From NCBI GenBank assembly GCA_025331125.1, contig JAOALB010000033.1:62001-126000 (forward strand): 64,000 bases of DNA. Direction: 5' to 3'. The notes beneath the pieces were generated by a model that saw only the letters and a program-made list of their open reading frames with translations, had not been told where the DNA came from and ran no database searches. This stretch comes from Mycogone perniciosa (Eukaryota; Ascomycota; Sordariomycetes; Hypocreales; Hypocreaceae). This document shows, in pieces, positions 24,593-36,337 of this stretch (position 1 is the stretch's first letter; each line of letters opens with the position of its first letter). The translations under genes were made by a program, and so were the position numbers.

Positions 24593-26464
24593 ATGACCAG
24601 CAAACCACCCACGTCATCTCCTCGTCTGGAAACCACTTCCATCAAAAACTCATCCACACTCGGGCAAAGACTGTCATCTTCATCGAAAGACAAAGCCTAC
24701 ACGTCTTCTGCGGCTACAACCTCGGCCGCTGTCGCCCCTCAGCGAGCGCCACTACCCTCTAAACCGAAGGCTGCGCTTAGTGCACAGGCGGCTGCCGCCC
24801 CGCCACACCATCTGCTCCAACGCATTTCTCTTCCGCCTATCGACAAAATGTCCATGACGGCCGTCATCAGCCCCAACCCTTTGTCGGAGCAGCCACAGCC
24901 CAAGATGTCGATGACCTCCAAGGAATGGGTGATTCCTCCTCGCCCGAAGCCGGGGAGGAAGCCCGCTACCGACACTCCGCCTACCAAGCGCAAGGCGCAA
25001 AATCGTGCGGCTCAGCGGGCTTTTCGGGAGCGGCGAGCTGCCCGAGTAGGCGAGCTAGAGGAGCTGCTAGATGATGAGAAGAAGTCACACGACGCACGGG
25101 AGAAGGAACTCAACCAGAAAATCCATGATCTGGAATTGGATGTTCAGTCATTTAGGTCCAGGTGCTTGCTGCTGGAGAGCATGCTGGAGAGAGAGCGCCA
25201 GGAGCGGATCCGCGCAGAGACCCAAGCCGAGGCATTTGGTCGCCGACATGCATTTCGTTCGGAAAGCATGAGTGGCATGTCTCATCAGCCGTTCGATCGC
25301 CACCGGGTCCAACAGCTTCACCAGCAAAGACATAGCCTCTCAGATGGGCGAATGCCCCAACAGCAGGCCGCAAGACATTTCTCTATTTCGCAGATCATCA
25401 CACCTCCAGAGACACTAAGTGCACACTCGCCCAACGATATTTCCGACACCCCTCTTACCTGCGGAAACTGCTCTCCCAATGGACCCTGTGCCTGTGCCGA
25501 AGAGGTTCTAGCATCCGTCGTTGGTGTATGTGGCAAATGCGGGTTCGGGACATCGTGCCAGTGTCTGGATGGGGCTGCCAAGATGCCAAACCCTCAAGAC
25601 TTGAAGCGCCCCATATCACCATCGGGGCTGGAGTCACAGGAGAAGCGACAGCGATCAATAGCCACTGTCGACATGGAAACAGATTTCAGTGCCATGTTCT
25701 CTAAGAAGTTATCGGCTGCACAATCACTCCAGCCAAGCTCAATTATCCCACAACTCCCATCCGCAGACTCTTTGCCCTTCAGAGATAGCTGCGGATTTTG
25801 TAAAGACGGAACGTATTGCGTTTGCGCTGACGCCGCAATGGCGACTCCAGCCAGGACTCCAACCGAGACACCACCCCCAGTCACCAGACAGACCAGGACA
25901 CCACCTCCATCCGATTCCGATGTCTGTCCACCACCTATGGCCATGGAGATGACTGCCGACGGTGCAGTCAAGCTGCCTCGCCGGAAGCAATTCCGTTCTC
26001 AGCCACAATCCCAACCAGCCGAGGCCACCAGCCGTGGCGGCTGCGGAGCCAACGGCCCAGGTACCTGTGCACAATGCCAGGCTGATCCCAAGTCCGGTCT
26101 TTTCTGTCGGCTGATGGCTGCCAACTTCAATCGCGGACAAGGCGGCTCGGGAGGCGGCTGCTGCGGCGGGAAAGGTGCCGGCGGGGGCTGCTGTAAGGCC
26201 GGACCCAACAAGCAGGAGAAAATCACTTTGCCTAGCTTGCCGAGCCTTGGGTTGAGCTGTGCTGAGGCATATCAGACCCTTTCTAGTCATCGCAACTTTG
26301 AGCGGGCTGCTGATGATATCAGCTCTTGGCTGCCGAAGCTCAAAGCTACACCGAAAGCGGATCCTCGGACAACCCAGCCGGGTAGGATGCCCATTGAGGT
26401 CGAGGCAGCAAGCATCATGAGTGTACTAAAGGAGTTTGATATTCGGTTTGGGAGGGAGTGCTAA
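24593..26464 (+). CDS. hapX: HapX-type bZIP iron regulator
   Basis: HapX binds the CCAAT-binding complex and represses iron-consuming pathways when iron is scarce, while activating siderophore and, in excess iron, vacuolar storage genes. A single exon of 623 residues. The CBC-interaction and AT-hook-like segment KEWVIPPRPKPGRKP is at about 110-124, directly followed by the basic region KRKAQNRAAQRAFRERRAAR (132-151) and a coiled coil to about 207. Cysteine-rich regions that sense iron are at 290-301 (CGNCSPNGPCAC), 313-324 (CGKCGFGTSCQC), 400-411 (CGFCKDGTYCVC), 484-505 and 523-534 (CCGGKGAGGGCC). The C-terminus from about 550 is also conserved. A. fumigatus HapX is about 490 residues; much of the excess here is the Ser/Ala-rich first 85 residues, so Met86 is a possible alternative start. 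Confidence 0.95.
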   Translation: MTSKPPTSSPRLETTSIKNSSTLGQRLSSSSKDKAYTSSAATTSAAVAPQRAPLPSKPKAALSAQAAAAPPHHLLQRISLPPIDKMSMTAVISPNPLSEQPQPKMSMTSKEWVIPPRPKPGRKPATDTPPTKRKAQNRAAQRAFRERRAARVGELEELLDDEKKSHDAREKELNQKIHDLELDVQSFRSRCLLLESMLERERQERIRAETQAEAFGRRHAFRSESMSGMSHQPFDRHRVQQLHQQRHSLSDGRMPQQQAARHFSISQIITPPETLSAHSPNDISDTPLTCGNCSPNGPCACAEEVLASVVGVCGKCGFGTSCQCLDGAAKMPNPQDLKRPISPSGLESQEKRQRSIATVDMETDFSAMFSKKLSAAQSLQPSSIIPQLPSADSLPFRDSCGFCKDGTYCVCADAAMATPARTPTETPPPVTRQTRTPPPSDSDVCPPPMAMEMTADGAVKLPRRKQFRSQPQSQPAEATSRGGCGANGPGTCAQCQADPKSGLFCRLMAANFNRGQGGSGGGCCGGKGAGGGCCKAGPNKQEKITLPSLPSLGLSCAEAYQTLSSHRNFERAADDISSWLPKLKATPKADPRTTQPGRMPIEVEAASIMSVLKEFDIRFGREC

Positions 26465-29400
26465 GCTGGGGAACTTGAGCTTCAGAAGGGCGTATGGAGT
26501 TTGGTCGGCAGGGTGATGGTTGAAGGTCCTAATAGGTACCGCACATTGATGTAGCGGAACGGCGCTTCTCGCCGTGGTTTGTCTAAAAAGTGCTCCGTGT
26601 ATGAGAAATTTTTGTCCTGTACAAATGCAATTCTGGTTTTGCCTCTGCACTTGGGAGCATCATGGCATGTGAATGAGTGAATGTTACCATGAGCGAAAAC
26701 AATTCTCAACAGCCAACGCATCTCAACACCGTAATCTTACCACGATCGTATTGACGTGCATGCAGCCTCTATCTTAAATTACCAAATTAGACACGACATT
26801 TTCTCAACTCCTAGGACTCTAGGACTACATGTCCACATCATCAACAAACTTTCGCCACACACCTGTTGGTTGTCACATATCCGTTGGTCCGCTTCTTATT
26901 TACCCCTGTCCACTGTGAAATAAACCGAGGCAAGCAAACATTTATTATTGTTTTCTCATCTCCGCCCCATCCATAGCCCTGTCGCTTTAGGCGAGCTATT
27001 GCTTGCGGAGGCGACGTGGAGGAAGATGCGTGGATGGATAATAACCGCCTCATTGGCCACAGGAGTCACACAGCATTACTTTTCTCAATATTTCCAGGGC
27101 TAGACTATGCAGGATGGTATTGTGGATTGGTTTTTGGGGGTTGTTGTTGTTGTACTGCTGATGGTGAGTTGATTGGCATGTATGTGCCTGTAGATCTGAT
27201 GCATCTTGCAGTGGCTGTATATCGGATTTGAGGGTGTGATACCAATGAAGTGGGTGATCATTATGTATTATTTGTCTTTATTAATAAACTTTGGTGATGC
27301 TGTTGCCCAGCTAATCTGTAACATATGTGCTTCGTATAGTGCTGTTATAAGACGTGCCAGCGCATGTCGGAGTTTATCGGGAACAGGCATAAAAGTGTTT
27401 CCGGGTGCCATCAGACACCCCCTCGCAAAGGAGTGTTTAAATGACTGATGTTGAAAGAATCAGGCAACTAGCTGCGTCGTCGTGGCATAAAGTACACATG
27501 TTACGAGATGGCTTTCATGTGTGTGGATTGGGTCGCTTTACGTGGTAGGGATGGGACGGCTTAGTCGCGAATGCCTTCTTCGAGAGGCAGCAGCGCAATG
27601 CGAATACGGGTGATAAACAAAGACATGTGGAATGGCACTCAATAGCGATGACCATGTGCATCGGGTGACCCGAGCTCTTAGAGTCTTGAAGGGGGTGCAG
27701 CATTTGGGATACTTACGTGGCTTCTGATGGACAACTGGAAATTCTCGAGGCTGGGCCGCAACTAAGGCCGTGGGTATTATTCTGCCACGATCCGAGGAGG
27801 GATATAGGATTCTGCTGCTGTGAAAGCGGACGTAAGTTTCCAAATGATACGTGGATGCCACAATGTTCGCTGCGTCGATGGAGTCAACAAGCACCACCCT
27901 AGAAGATCACCACGACGCCAAGAACTTTGTGTATGTACTGAAGCGGCAGATCGACATCGAAAGGACATTCCATCATGTACTTCGTACCAGGTGATGTGTG
28001 AGTTCTCCGCATACATCTCCCAGCTTCGTATCGAGAGTGGCGGGAGGGATGACGTCTGACAACCACGGCAGATGCCATTGGACTTCAGCACGGTCTGCCA
28101 GGCGGAAACTATATATGGGCGTGCACTTGCAAAAGGGCGAGGCCCAGGACAGTCTGCACCAACTCTCTACTTCCAGTAAGCTTTCTTTCACCACATTGTT
28201 CAGGAAGACAGGCATCCCTGCAAAACAGTCCATGTTCTATGGCCGCGACCAGTATCTGCCCGCAGTTAAACGCGGCGATAGAAGTGTGGAAGAGTCACTC
28301 TCCAGTGCCCGACTTTGGATAAGGGGAGTGCAATAACGTTTTAGGTAGATGATAAGGAACTGCTGGAGGGATTTGGTCTAGATTTTGTAAGGCTGGGGGG
28401 GTATGGGAGTTGGGGGCCAAGGCTTCCAAAAGAGCCGTTCATCAGGCAAGCTCAGTTGGGGCCATGGTCACGATACAGCCCAAACATTGTTTGAGAGGTG
28501 CTACCGACTGCCACGATAGCCCTACGTGCCCTATATTAGAAATAAAAATTGACCCTGCTGATTTTGGCAATTCGAGGGTGTCCCAAACCTGGTGCTCGGG
28601 AGTCTGATGGGCTGAAACGGGGCCTTGGAAGTTGGTATCGGCGAATTTGTTGCTTACACCCGCTGTAGGATAAGCACACCAACGAGTACTTCGTATGGTC
28701 AAGGGGGGACCTTTCTTCCCGCTTGGTTACACCACTTGGCTAGCTGGTTGATTGATGATTGTTTTTTCCCCCTGCGACTGGATGTGAAAAGAAAAGAAGA
28801 GAAACTGGGAGGGGGGAGGACCAGAGCCAGGTGATCAATCATGTGACACCCCATGTACATGCTGCCCAGTAGCACCGCAGCGGTTGGTGGTGGTACACGC
28901 TGCAAGGCGAAGTGGGCAACTTCAGGCGAAACAACTCGAAGCCAATCCAATCCGCCACTGCATGCTTGTTCTGTTACTCACGACACCACAGCCCACAGCC
29001 CACAACGCACACCTCATGCCCAGGCGGCGCAGCCCGGGAGGAAGAGGCCAGCAGCAAAGGACAGTTGGAAGACGAAATGGCCATTGTTCCGAAAGCCATT
29101 GGCCGAGGATGCTGGGCCTCCCGTTGTCGTGATCGGGACTTGGGAGCACTTGGGGGATCCTGGCGACCTGCGAGAGAGCGAGAGAGGGGGCTGACTGGCA
29201 CTGGGGTGTTGATGGTGGTGTTGGGTGCGGCGCATGATTGGGCCCTTGTGCAGTGAGCTGGCACACTTCTTTTGCTGCTGCATGGCGTGGAGGCCACAGA
29301 TTGGACGAGGGCTGGGATCGTTTCGTGGTGGACATGGATTGGACGGTGGATGCGATTGCGCTCGAATGGGTCGAAAGCAGATGCCATGCAATGCACAATG

Positions 29401-31000
29401 CAGTGCCAACTCATCCAGCCTCTTCCCGCCGGCCACTGGCGTTGGAGAGGCGGCCAGGCGCCGGCGCCGACTCAGACGCACGCAGCAGCGCGGGCACCAC
29501 CCACCAGTGCTTCGTGCTGCTGCTTTTTGGTTTCTGGTTTCCGAGTGTCGAGGATTCGCGCGCGCGGCGGATTTTGTGGGAAGCCTCGCTGCTGATTCCT
29601 CGCACGCATGGAAGAAGCCCTCCTCCATGTTCCGTGCTAGTTGGTAAGAAGATGTCATGCCATGCCATGTATGTATGTGAGTGGAAGGGTAACACTCCGC
29701 TGTACGAAGTAGTACTGCCACCTCCATGTACGGGGTACTGTAGGTATGTACGGAGTAGTAGTACTATATCATGCGCTGTTTGTAGACTCATACGTTGAGC
29801 TGCCGCCACCGCCCGTTGTCTTCCTCTCTATTCTACCCCGTGCCGTACCTCTCCGTTCTCCATTCTCCATTCTATCCGCTGTTCCCAATTTACCTCGCAG
29901 GCTCTTTGTGTGCCCTCCAGCCAACGTACCTCGCTTCTGCTCCCCAGCTAAGCTCACCGTCGATTGCGGACACGCTGACCGACCTCCTCCCACAGACTCC
30001 CAGTCGGTGGCAAAGGCAGCGCTAGACGATTCGCTGAAGCGCTCCCCTACTCCCCTACACCGTACCTCCGTACCTACTAGCTGGGCCTACAGACCCCATC
30101 ACCACCTCACCACCTTACACGCACAAAACACCGCAACGTAACAACACCGAAAAATACCATGGCCAAGGGCAGTCCGGCCCAGCCCGACATTTAAAATAGC
30201 CTATGCTAGGGCGGACAACTGTCAACACAACACCGTTGCCTCTCCACCCGCGCCGCTGACCTCGCAAGTTGGCGATCGAGCAAACTGTCGGAACCCTATA
30301 AGACCGCTCCCAGCAGCCCCATTGCCGTGCTATCGGTGGAGCCTAACTGGGAATAGCGCTAGGCCGTCCCAACTACCCCACGCTTGGCTCCTGTACTGTG
30401 CCTTACAGCATACTGCTGCTAGCAGTGTTTAGTAGCTGTGTGTGCTGGCCAAACCTCCCCGTCCCGCCAGGCTCCTCCAAACCTCCTCCAGCCAACCTCT
30501 CGATCTCTTCCTCGATCTCAACCTTACATATTGGCTCGAACCGCTGCTGCATTCTCGTCTCAGATCTGTCATTTTATACGCCGGAACTGGCCCTGCGCCA
30601 GAATCCAATCCATCTTCTCCCCCTGCCACCGCCGCCATCTCAAATACCCCTCCACGCTTAAAGACCCAACGAATTGTCTCGGCCCAGCGGTCCTCCTCCT
30701 TCGGCCTCTTCTCTCTCTTCTCTCTCTTTTCTCTCCTCCTGCACCTCGTCATCACCACCTCTTCATAACTTGCTTTGCTACCCGAGCAGCCGCTGCATAG
30801 ACTATTGGTAGCCGCTACAACAGGAGCTACTGGTCGAGCAATCCCGCCCGGCCTTGACGACATACCCACCGTCTGTTCATGGGAGCACTATGTCCATGCA
30901 ACGCTCCCTCTCATCACCAGTCTGCATTCGATCCTCCCCACGTACGTTGCCGTGCTATGGCTGATGCTTCTTTTGGAGTTACGATCGTGCTCGTGTACTG
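26465..31000. other. Large gene-poor region, about 4.5 kb
   Basis: No convincing gene is seen on either strand. Between 28880 and 29730 all frames are open for long stretches because the DNA is GC-rich and stop-poor, so the overlapping frames there are not evidence of coding. From about 29800 to 31000 the + strand is rich in C and T (runs such as CTCTCTTCTCTCTCTTTTCTC at 30708-30733), as in promoters and leaders of highly expressed fungal genes. It presumably includes the promoter and a long leader of the gene at 31001. A TACGGAGTA word is at 29749-29757. Confidence 0.5.
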
Positions 31001-34000
31001 ATGGTTCCTACCACTACTACAGCCGTGTCACCCACGGCTGCGCACAAATCGAGATCCCCGACCCCGTCGCCCGAGAGCCATGTAGAAACACCGCGAACCA
31101 AGCAATACGACTCGCGCCCGCCCAGTCCAGCTCGCTCTCAAGACGCCAACCCCAGTGTCAACGCCAGCGCCACTGCCACTGCCACGCAAACCTTGGCCCT
31201 ACGCCTCAGTGACGATGTTCCCCGCCGTGGACGTCACCCCCGGCACCAATCACCCATGGCTTCGCGAAAGGCTGTCGTCGCACAGGCAGCTGTGCCAACC
31301 TCGGGCAACGCACGACACGGCTCGGGCTATCGATCCATGACACCCACGAATGCCGCATCCGATACGCTGCCTTCGAAATACCCCAAGAAACCCCTCTTAC
31401 AAGATGTCTCCCAATATACAAACACCCATCTGGTGCGGGACAGCGACAACACCACGCTCGAGGAGCTCGCTCATGTCGTACGCTTGTCCAAGTATCAGGA
31501 GCGCAAGCGCGCCAACACTCGAATCCGCCTGCAAAGGAGCCTAGTTTCTACAGCCCTGAGTGCTCGGCTGACACGCTGCGGGGAGATGGCCCATCGGTAC
31601 CTGGTGGAGAATTTCCGCAAGGACGACAAGGACAACTTCGCAGCGTTGTACAACGCCATACACGACGTTCGGAAGAGTTGCGACGAGCTCCGTCGGTATG
31701 CTCTCTTGGAACCAGAGCTAGAGTCTCTATCATCTACTGCTCTGGGATCGTCTGAGAGCTTAGATACCCCCACTAACTCTGTAGTCGGCGCTGGCCCGCT
31801 GAAATCCATTACCCCATTTCTGCATGACATTTCAGCATCGGCCAGGGAAACATTCATCGAATTTCTAACCCAGGTCCGGACGAACCCGGACTACTTGGCT
31901 ACCCGAATTTGTGCACTCACCAGCTCAGAATTAAATGTCTTCTTGAACTTTCACAAAGGTTTGGAACCTGTGGAGTCGGTCCTCCCATTCCCCACCCGAA
32001 CGCCTAACCGGCCTCACGCAAGTGCGTCTGGTCGCAGCACCTCCAATACCGACATTGAGCGACTACTATCTTTCCAGCGCCATGATCCGCTATCGATTCT
32101 CATTCATGCCTGCTTTGCCAACTCGGCAGGCCCCGACAGCTCCGATGACCAGCGGCGGACGGACATTTGGGCTACTGTCCTCGCCAAGTTGATCCAGGAA
32201 CCCAAGTCCACCGGAGAGCAGTTCTTGCTTTGTGTGCTGAGCATTTGGACCGCCATGCGTGATTGGTCAGGCAAGTCAAACATGGAATGGTATCTTATGA
32301 AGATCCTCGAGGACGGCGCCTTTTTGCTTGATCGAGCCGAAGACCAGCACGGCACCCGCTTCAATCTCTCGGATTGGAACCAATCGGATGAGCTTGCAGC
32401 CAAGGAGTTTTACGAGAGAGCCGTAAATGGCCTTTTTGAACTGGTTGATGATGAGGATGCCACCGGTATTCCAGAGGGCCTGTTGGAGCTCGGAAACGCC
32501 ATCCTGAGCAAGCTCGAAAACAAGTACGCAGAAAACACTTCCAAGTGGCTTGTTTGGAGGTGCCTCTTCTTTGTCTTCCTTGTTGGAGTCATCATTCATC
32601 CCGAATACTATGGCATGCTGGCTGAATACCACATCACCCCTTATGCCCGGGAGAAGATTCTGAAAAAGGTTGCCATGAAAGCCCATGAATACGTTTCAAG
32701 CATGTGGAGTGGAAAGCCTTCCGCTACCTGTGTTCCCGTTAACATCCCCCCGAAGATCAAAGGCCATGTGGAGAGCATCCTTGCTCGGTTCCAAGGGTCC
32801 CGGTCCAAGATACCTGCTGCCAAACTTTTGCCTGCGAGATCCATCACATCGTTGAGGGAGACCGTGGAAGTACGCCCGTACTTGGTCGTCAGCCCTGCTG
32901 ATCTAGTGACCTTGGTGAACGCTCTCTTTCCAGAGAAGCGGCCACACTCATCACGTTCAGGCCCGGCTTCTCTTGCGGGGGTGTCGGCCATCTCCCAGCC
33001 CATCTCCATGGCCAGCCACAGGAATAACTTTGATACAGTTTCCATCATCAGTACAAGTGCCTCGTCCGTTTTCAGCGAGGCTACTACATCTCGCGAATTT
33101 TACGACCTAAACACCGCAACCCCACAACGTTACTCGCCACCTTCTAGCGATCCCGAAGAACAGAGGCGACTGAACAAGTATGAGGATGACGGATATCGCC
33201 TCAGACTTGCCTTGCATGAAATGCAACAGAATCTCGGCGCTGAGGTTGTTCGTGGATCCTGTCACCCGTGCGCCGAGAGGTGGGTAGTTCTCTTCATTTC
33301 GCCCGATGGCAAAAGCCTATCAACATCTATGACCTATGACCCGGACGATGAATTGGATGATGAGGAGAACTCTTCCAGCACCGATACCGACGAGGATGAA
33401 GGCACTCAAAGGCCTGAACTGGACAAGGACTACCATCAACTGCGGAACTCGATCCTCAAGCTTGTGGAGGATTATGAAATCCCCCGCAGCTTGGAGCCTG
33501 AGCGTGGTCGAGCCCAACTCAGCAACCGTGCCTCGGGGCTGAAGAAATATACCTCAAGGAACAGGATCATCCAGCCAGAAAAGACGATGGCAAGTCGAAA
33601 CCCATACCGCAAGATGACCATGGATTCATCTGCGGAGACAACACTGAAGGATAAGCCTGAAGAATCTGAGGCGGTTTTGATTACCATGCTCAAGGCAGCT
33701 TCCTCCCAGTCCAAGGCCCAATCTGATTTTGTTTCTTCTCATATGTATTGGAAGACTTTGAATCAGTTGAATGCTTTGGCGTCAAGCTCACTTCGCCAGG
33801 ATGGATTTGCCGCTCTGATCAACATCTTGGCCAGAGGGCCACGTGATGCCATCCGTCGGTCTGCATCCGCCATTGAAGAATATGATGCGTGGCTTGTGTG
33901 GCTGAAGCAAAGCCAAGAACGTCATGAGGGACTAATTGACAGTATGATGAAGCGTGTAGACGCGATACGCGACAAGATGTGGTACGTTACGGATGTCCGC

Positions 34001-36337
34001 AACTCCAAGGAGTATGCGCACAGTCGCGACATTTGCCAAGCATTGAAGACAATGGGTATGCCAAGACGATGGAGCTCATTACAACGATCTCGAGCCAACA
34101 ACACTCGCGGCCCTAGCTCGTCATATTTGTATCGCACCGAATCTCAAATCATGGACCTCTTGGCTGCCTCTGAGGAGCAGGGTGGTCCGAACAAGCTTAG
34201 TGATGATCAGGCTGAGATGACTTCAATGTGGCTGCACGAATACGGGATCGAGAACTTCTGCCAAGGAGAGGAAAGGATCCATCGGTTTTGCTGCGAAGTG
34301 GACAGGTGCATATCGAAATTGGTCGGAGAGACTATCCGAGAAGCACCAGTCCTTTGGTCAAGCGAGCTGTATAAGCGAGACAAACTTGTCCATGATCGTA
34401 CCAAGGGACGGGACCGCGATCATGCCTGGCCTGGTGATGATGGGGCTAGCATCATCAGCGAGCAGGATAGACGGGTTCCATCATCCTCTGGCCGATCCGG
34501 CTCGCTTGCTCGAGATCTGAGAGCCATGGCAAACAGCAACACCAGTCACCACTCGCTGGAATCAGCAAGACACCCGAGAGCTAGCCACACGCTGTCTGAC
34601 ATCCCGGATGGGCAAGAGTATTTCGAAAAGGCGTCTCCAGTCCACACCATCGATTCAGCAAGCACTTTCTGGTCCCCATTCCAGCTACCAATGGCGCCAA
34701 GCTCAGCTCCATCACGGTACTCGCCTACCACCAGCCTCACAAATGTATCAACAACATTCTCTGGTCCCCCACATCATACTACGCTCCCGTCGATTACAAG
34801 CGTCTCCACAGGGCGACCAGGTACATCAGCTTCGTCCAATGAGACTATTCAGCAGCAGCGCATCGATGATGACAAGACGCGATTCCTCAACGAACTCAGG
34901 CAGACTCTGACTAGTCTTTTGCTGTCTGATCTTGGGAATCAAGTCTTGGCCCGAGGGTCAGAAACAGATGGCTGGTTCCAGAAGCTTGGACAGCAGTGTA
35001 TTGACAGGAAAGACGCCATGGACAAGCGTGCGCGACGCAAGTCGGACAAAAAAGGGCAACAGAAAGGTGGCATAACAAGGCCAAGGGTAATTGAGAAGAA
35101 GAAGAGCTTTGGAAACCTGCGAGGGGCAGGCGAAAACAACTCAGACCGGACATCGGAGCCTTCAGAGAGTAGCCCTGTCATTGGGCCTCCTGAGTCGTCT
35201 TCACCCGCGACTGAGGCACCGGCTCAAAAGGAAAACTCGGCCGAATTCCCCTTCAAGAAGGCCTATCAGCGTCTGCTGAATATGTTCTGTGTCCACCCTA
35301 ACCCATATGCCAAACTGAATGCGCTTAACGAACTGGAACAGTTGATTATAGCCTCGATGGTAACGAGCGGCTCCAAGAGAACACGGTGGAATAGATCTGA
35401 TGCCGGCTCCAGCATTGTGGAGGATCACGAAACTAATACACGTCCAACTCGGTTGGATGGGATGATTGATAATGTCAAAGAACGCCGACTACAGGCCATT
35501 CAATCTGGTCTCCCATCAACCGGATTCTCGTTTCCATCTCGGGGTTCCAACTCTGAGACACGATCTATCGTGTCTGGCGGGGCTTCGAATTCTGACATGA
35601 TCACGAAGGAGCTTGAAAAGTTATTCCGAGATGCATCGATCCGGCCAAAGTCTCTCTTTAGGGATTTGCAGTTCATCGCGGCCTTTGTACCTCCTTCGGT
35701 TCTTGACAAGCCTGAACGAGGCAAGGCCTTTTGGAACACAGGAATCGCAGCTCTCAAGCTCAAGTCTGAAGTGTGCCGGACAATGGTCGAGATGGCTGAT
35801 GAAGTGATTGTGGCACATACCTACGCTCGTCAATCATCCACTGACAACACCACTCCTCTTGACACGCCCCAGTCTACTTCCGGCACACCACCCCCTCCCT
35901 CAACAACCTACAAACTTGATGATGCGGGTAAGATGTGGATCATTACTGCCAAGGAAGGATATCCCACTGCGCAGCGCGAGTTGGCTCTTCTCTACCTATC
36001 CCACCCTGAATATGTCGAGCGTACAACTTTGCCTCTGTCCAAGCCCAGAGAAGTATTTAAACAAACAGTCATGGAGCAATATGGCCGCACGAGAGGAAGT
36101 CTCGGTGGCCACAGTGGGAGCGGCCTAGGTGGTGTAGGGGTTTCACCACGGGGATCTGGAGCCGGGAGTGGCATCGTTGGAGACGGGCAGCTCTCAGGCG
36201 GCAATGAAGGTGATGTGAGAAACGACCCTGCCCTTATGTGCCTCGCTATCCACTGGATGGAAGCAGCGGAGCAAGGAGGCGATGAACCTGCCTCGACTTT
36301 CTTACGACAAAACGAGCTTGGGACGGCGATGATTTGA
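31001..36337 (+). CDS. Large conserved-looking protein of unknown function with Sel1-like end
   Basis: One uninterrupted frame of 1778 residues, so clearly a real gene. Residues 1-125 are disordered (Ser, Pro, Thr, Ala). Residues about 140-600 are a long helical region (for example LEELAHVVRLSKYQERKRAN and TFIEFLTQVRTNPDYLATRI), including a hydrophobic stretch around 515-545 (WRCLFFVFLVGVIIHPEYYG) that is reminiscent of the RasGAP/VPS9 superfamily but too uncertain to call. An acidic patch lies near 780-805. The middle (1150-1450) is disordered with basic KKGQQKGG runs. The C-terminus has Sel1-type repeats: AKEGYPTAQRELALLYL and CLAIHWMEAAEQGGDEPAS. I do not recognise the family. A scaffold role in signalling is conceivable for Sel1 proteins but is inference. 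Upstream in-frame ATGs are absent, so the start is taken at 31001. Confidence 0.85.
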   Translation: MVPTTTTAVSPTAAHKSRSPTPSPESHVETPRTKQYDSRPPSPARSQDANPSVNASATATATQTLALRLSDDVPRRGRHPRHQSPMASRKAVVAQAAVPTSGNARHGSGYRSMTPTNAASDTLPSKYPKKPLLQDVSQYTNTHLVRDSDNTTLEELAHVVRLSKYQERKRANTRIRLQRSLVSTALSARLTRCGEMAHRYLVENFRKDDKDNFAALYNAIHDVRKSCDELRRYALLEPELESLSSTALGSSESLDTPTNSVVGAGPLKSITPFLHDISASARETFIEFLTQVRTNPDYLATRICALTSSELNVFLNFHKGLEPVESVLPFPTRTPNRPHASASGRSTSNTDIERLLSFQRHDPLSILIHACFANSAGPDSSDDQRRTDIWATVLAKLIQEPKSTGEQFLLCVLSIWTAMRDWSGKSNMEWYLMKILEDGAFLLDRAEDQHGTRFNLSDWNQSDELAAKEFYERAVNGLFELVDDEDATGIPEGLLELGNAILSKLENKYAENTSKWLVWRCLFFVFLVGVIIHPEYYGMLAEYHITPYAREKILKKVAMKAHEYVSSMWSGKPSATCVPVNIPPKIKGHVESILARFQGSRSKIPAAKLLPARSITSLRETVEVRPYLVVSPADLVTLVNALFPEKRPHSSRSGPASLAGVSAISQPISMASHRNNFDTVSIISTSASSVFSEATTSREFYDLNTATPQRYSPPSSDPEEQRRLNKYEDDGYRLRLALHEMQQNLGAEVVRGSCHPCAERWVVLFISPDGKSLSTSMTYDPDDELDDEENSSSTDTDEDEGTQRPELDKDYHQLRNSILKLVEDYEIPRSLEPERGRAQLSNRASGLKKYTSRNRIIQPEKTMASRNPYRKMTMDSSAETTLKDKPEESEAVLITMLKAASSQSKAQSDFVSSHMYWKTLNQLNALASSSLRQDGFAALINILARGPRDAIRRSASAIEEYDAWLVWLKQSQERHEGLIDSMMKRVDAIRDKMWYVTDVRNSKEYAHSRDICQALKTMGMPRRWSSLQRSRANNTRGPSSSYLYRTESQIMDLLAASEEQGGPNKLSDDQAEMTSMWLHEYGIENFCQGEERIHRFCCEVDRCISKLVGETIREAPVLWSSELYKRDKLVHDRTKGRDRDHAWPGDDGASIISEQDRRVPSSSGRSGSLARDLRAMANSNTSHHSLESARHPRASHTLSDIPDGQEYFEKASPVHTIDSASTFWSPFQLPMAPSSAPSRYSPTTSLTNVSTTFSGPPHHTTLPSITSVSTGRPGTSASSNETIQQQRIDDDKTRFLNELRQTLTSLLLSDLGNQVLARGSETDGWFQKLGQQCIDRKDAMDKRARRKSDKKGQQKGGITRPRVIEKKKSFGNLRGAGENNSDRTSEPSESSPVIGPPESSSPATEAPAQKENSAEFPFKKAYQRLLNMFCVHPNPYAKLNALNELEQLIIASMVTSGSKRTRWNRSDAGSSIVEDHETNTRPTRLDGMIDNVKERRLQAIQSGLPSTGFSFPSRGSNSETRSIVSGGASNSDMITKELEKLFRDASIRPKSLFRDLQFIAAFVPPSVLDKPERGKAFWNTGIAALKLKSEVCRTMVEMADEVIVAHTYARQSSTDNTTPLDTPQSTSGTPPPPSTTYKLDDAGKMWIITAKEGYPTAQRELALLYLSHPEYVERTTLPLSKPREVFKQTVMEQYGRTRGSLGGHSGSGLGGVGVSPRGSGAGSGIVGDGQLSGGNEGDVRNDPALMCLAIHWMEAAEQGGDEPASTFLRQNELGTAMI

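Noticed and set aside
28880..29730. Overlapping long ORFs on both strands (up to 237 codons)
   Set aside because: All frames are open because the DNA is GC-rich and poor in stops; the translations are rich in Arg, Ser and Pro with no motif, and no splice structure joins them.
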